Assembly: GCF_900108365.1 (NCBI RefSeq)
Contig: NZ_FNWQ01000003.1
Coordinates: forward strand, 62,001-126,000
DNA length: 64,000 nucleotides
Reading direction: 5' to 3'
Source of the DNA: Chryseobacterium culicis
GTDB lineage: Bacteria > Bacteroidota > Bacteroidia > Flavobacteriales > Weeksellaceae
Below the pieces are notes generated by a model. That model ran no database searches. It was given only the letters and a program-made list of their open reading frames with translations, and was not told the origin of the DNA. Positions within the stretch are counted from its first letter, which is position 1. Each line of letters begins with the position of its first letter. A program made the translations under genes and the position numbers. Below, in pieces: positions 63,244 through 64,000 of this stretch.

Positions 63244-64000
63244 ATGAAGAGTACTTTAAAAAAACTATTACCATTTGCAGTAGTTGGAGTCATTTCCGGA
63301 GCTACTACCGTTGGAGCTTTACAATATTTCGGACACAGCTCCAACAATGGAGATCAATCTTATTTCACAACAGCCGCCCCTAATACTTCATTCGCAGGAA
63401 TGAATACCGGAGCTGTAGGTGATGATTTTGTAAAAGCAGCTAAAACAACTGTTCCGGCTGTAGTAACCATTAAAAATTACCAGAGCAGAACTTCAAGCAG
63501 AGCTTCAGAACAGGATCTGTTCGACTTTTTCTTCGGAGATCCTTTCGGGGGAAGAGGCCAGCAGAGACAGAAGCAGCAGCAGGCTCCGGACAACATGCCG
63601 TCAGGAATGGGATCTGGTGTAATTATCTCTCCGGATGGTTATATTATTTCCAATAACCATGTGGTAGCAGGTGCCAATAAGCTGGAAGTAGTATTAAGCA
63701 ATAAGAAATCATACATCGCAACTTTAGTAGGAACTGATCCTAATACGGATATTTCTTTATTGAAGATTGAGGAAAAAGGTCTTCCTTTTTTAAATTTTGC
63801 GAATTCTGACAATATTGATGTGGGACAATGGGTACTTGCAGTAGGAAACCCTCTCGGGTTAAATTCTACGGTAACAGCTGGTATTGTCTCTGCAAAAGGA
63901 AGAGGTATCGGAATTTTAAGCAGTCAGGGAAAAGCGGCTAACCCTATTGAAAGTTTTATTCAAACGGATGCTGCCATTAACCCGGGTAACTCTGGAGGAG
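63244..64000 (+). CDS. HtrA/DegP-type periplasmic serine protease, cut by window edge
   Basis: The first 252 codons are visible. A signal or anchor segment (about 1-30, MKSTLKKLLPFAVVGVISGA) precedes the trypsin-like domain. The catalytic triad can be placed: His in SNNHVVAGAN, Asp in NTDISLLKI, and Ser in NPGNSGG at the window end. A Gln/Arg-rich LA-loop-like insertion (GGRGQQRQKQQQ) precedes the first strand. PDZ domains are expected beyond 64000. The protease and chaperone role in the envelope is known for the family. Confidence 0.93.
   Translation, partial: MKSTLKKLLPFAVVGVISGATTVGALQYFGHSSNNGDQSYFTTAAPNTSFAGMNTGAVGDDFVKAAKTTVPAVVTIKNYQSRTSSRASEQDLFDFFFGDPFGGRGQQRQKQQQAPDNMPSGMGSGVIISPDGYIISNNHVVAGANKLEVVLSNKKSYIATLVGTDPNTDISLLKIEEKGLPFLNFANSDNIDVGQWVLAVGNPLGLNSTVTAGIVSAKGRGIGILSSQGKAANPIESFIQTDAAINPGNSGG

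Overview
The window looks like a chromosomal segment of a Bacteroidota bacterium of the Flavobacteriia, most likely Chryseobacterium or a close Weeksellaceae relative. The signs are two proteins with type IX secretion C-terminal sorting domains, promoters of the TTG-N17-21-TAnnTTTG type, many lipoproteins with a cysteine after a short leader, near absence of Shine-Dalgarno sequences, and ribosomal operons that lack tuf. No rRNA, tRNA, intact insertion sequence or CRISPR array was seen. The right edge cuts an htrA/degP-type protease gene.

Layout. 1-1.4 kb: a small lipoprotein and a peptidoglycan amidase. 1.4-15.3 kb (minus strand): one continuous S10/spc/alpha operon, rplC-D-W-B, rpsS, rplV, rpsC, rplP, rpmC, rpsQ, rplN-X-E, rpsN, rpsH, rplF-R, rpsE, rpmD, rplO, secY, infA, rpmJ, rpsM-K-D, rpoA, rplQ. 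15.5-21.1 kb: a DeoR-type regulator divergent from glpD-glpK-glpF and an outer-membrane protein of unknown role. 21.2-28.0 kb: secreted and surface proteins, including a degenerate GH18-like lipoprotein next to a 908-residue exported protein, and a reprolysin-like protease. 28.0-33.1 kb (minus): a TonB receptor, a helical lipoprotein, a PepSY membrane protein and an Fe_perm-family protein, probably an iron module. 33.3-36.7 kb (minus): rpsL-rpsG-fusA-rpsJ. 36.9-40.9 kb: two paralogous GT-C-like membrane proteins around dps, with a relic of a second dps. 41-44.4 kb: pncB, a YCII-like protein and a T9SS-sorted surface protein. 44.6-46.5 kb: an AT-rich island with a double-glycine-leader peptide gene, small lipoproteins and a decayed gene. 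46.7-54.5 kb: a czcCBA-type metal efflux operon and a two-component system. 54.5-62.9 kb: rmuC, a LytTR regulator, a CPBP protease, a TrmH-family methyltransferase, lipoproteins, a 5-formyltetrahydrofolate cyclo-ligase and trhO.

Most notable observations. (1) A dps relic at 40832-40890 shows that a two-gene unit (GT-C membrane protein plus dps) was tandemly duplicated and one dps then lost. (2) rpsJ and rplC, normally adjacent in this phylum, are separated by about 18 kb, and rplC has its own strong-looking promoter. (3) TrhO carries a C-terminal barrel resembling that of TrhP/U32 proteins; both families hydroxylate tRNA U34. (4) A RiPP or bacteriocin-like precursor candidate lies beside an AT-rich patch of decaying lipoprotein genes and a perfect 23-bp inverted repeat. 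(5) Tandem AAACGAAACAT repeats at the glpD start site look like the operator of the divergent regulator.
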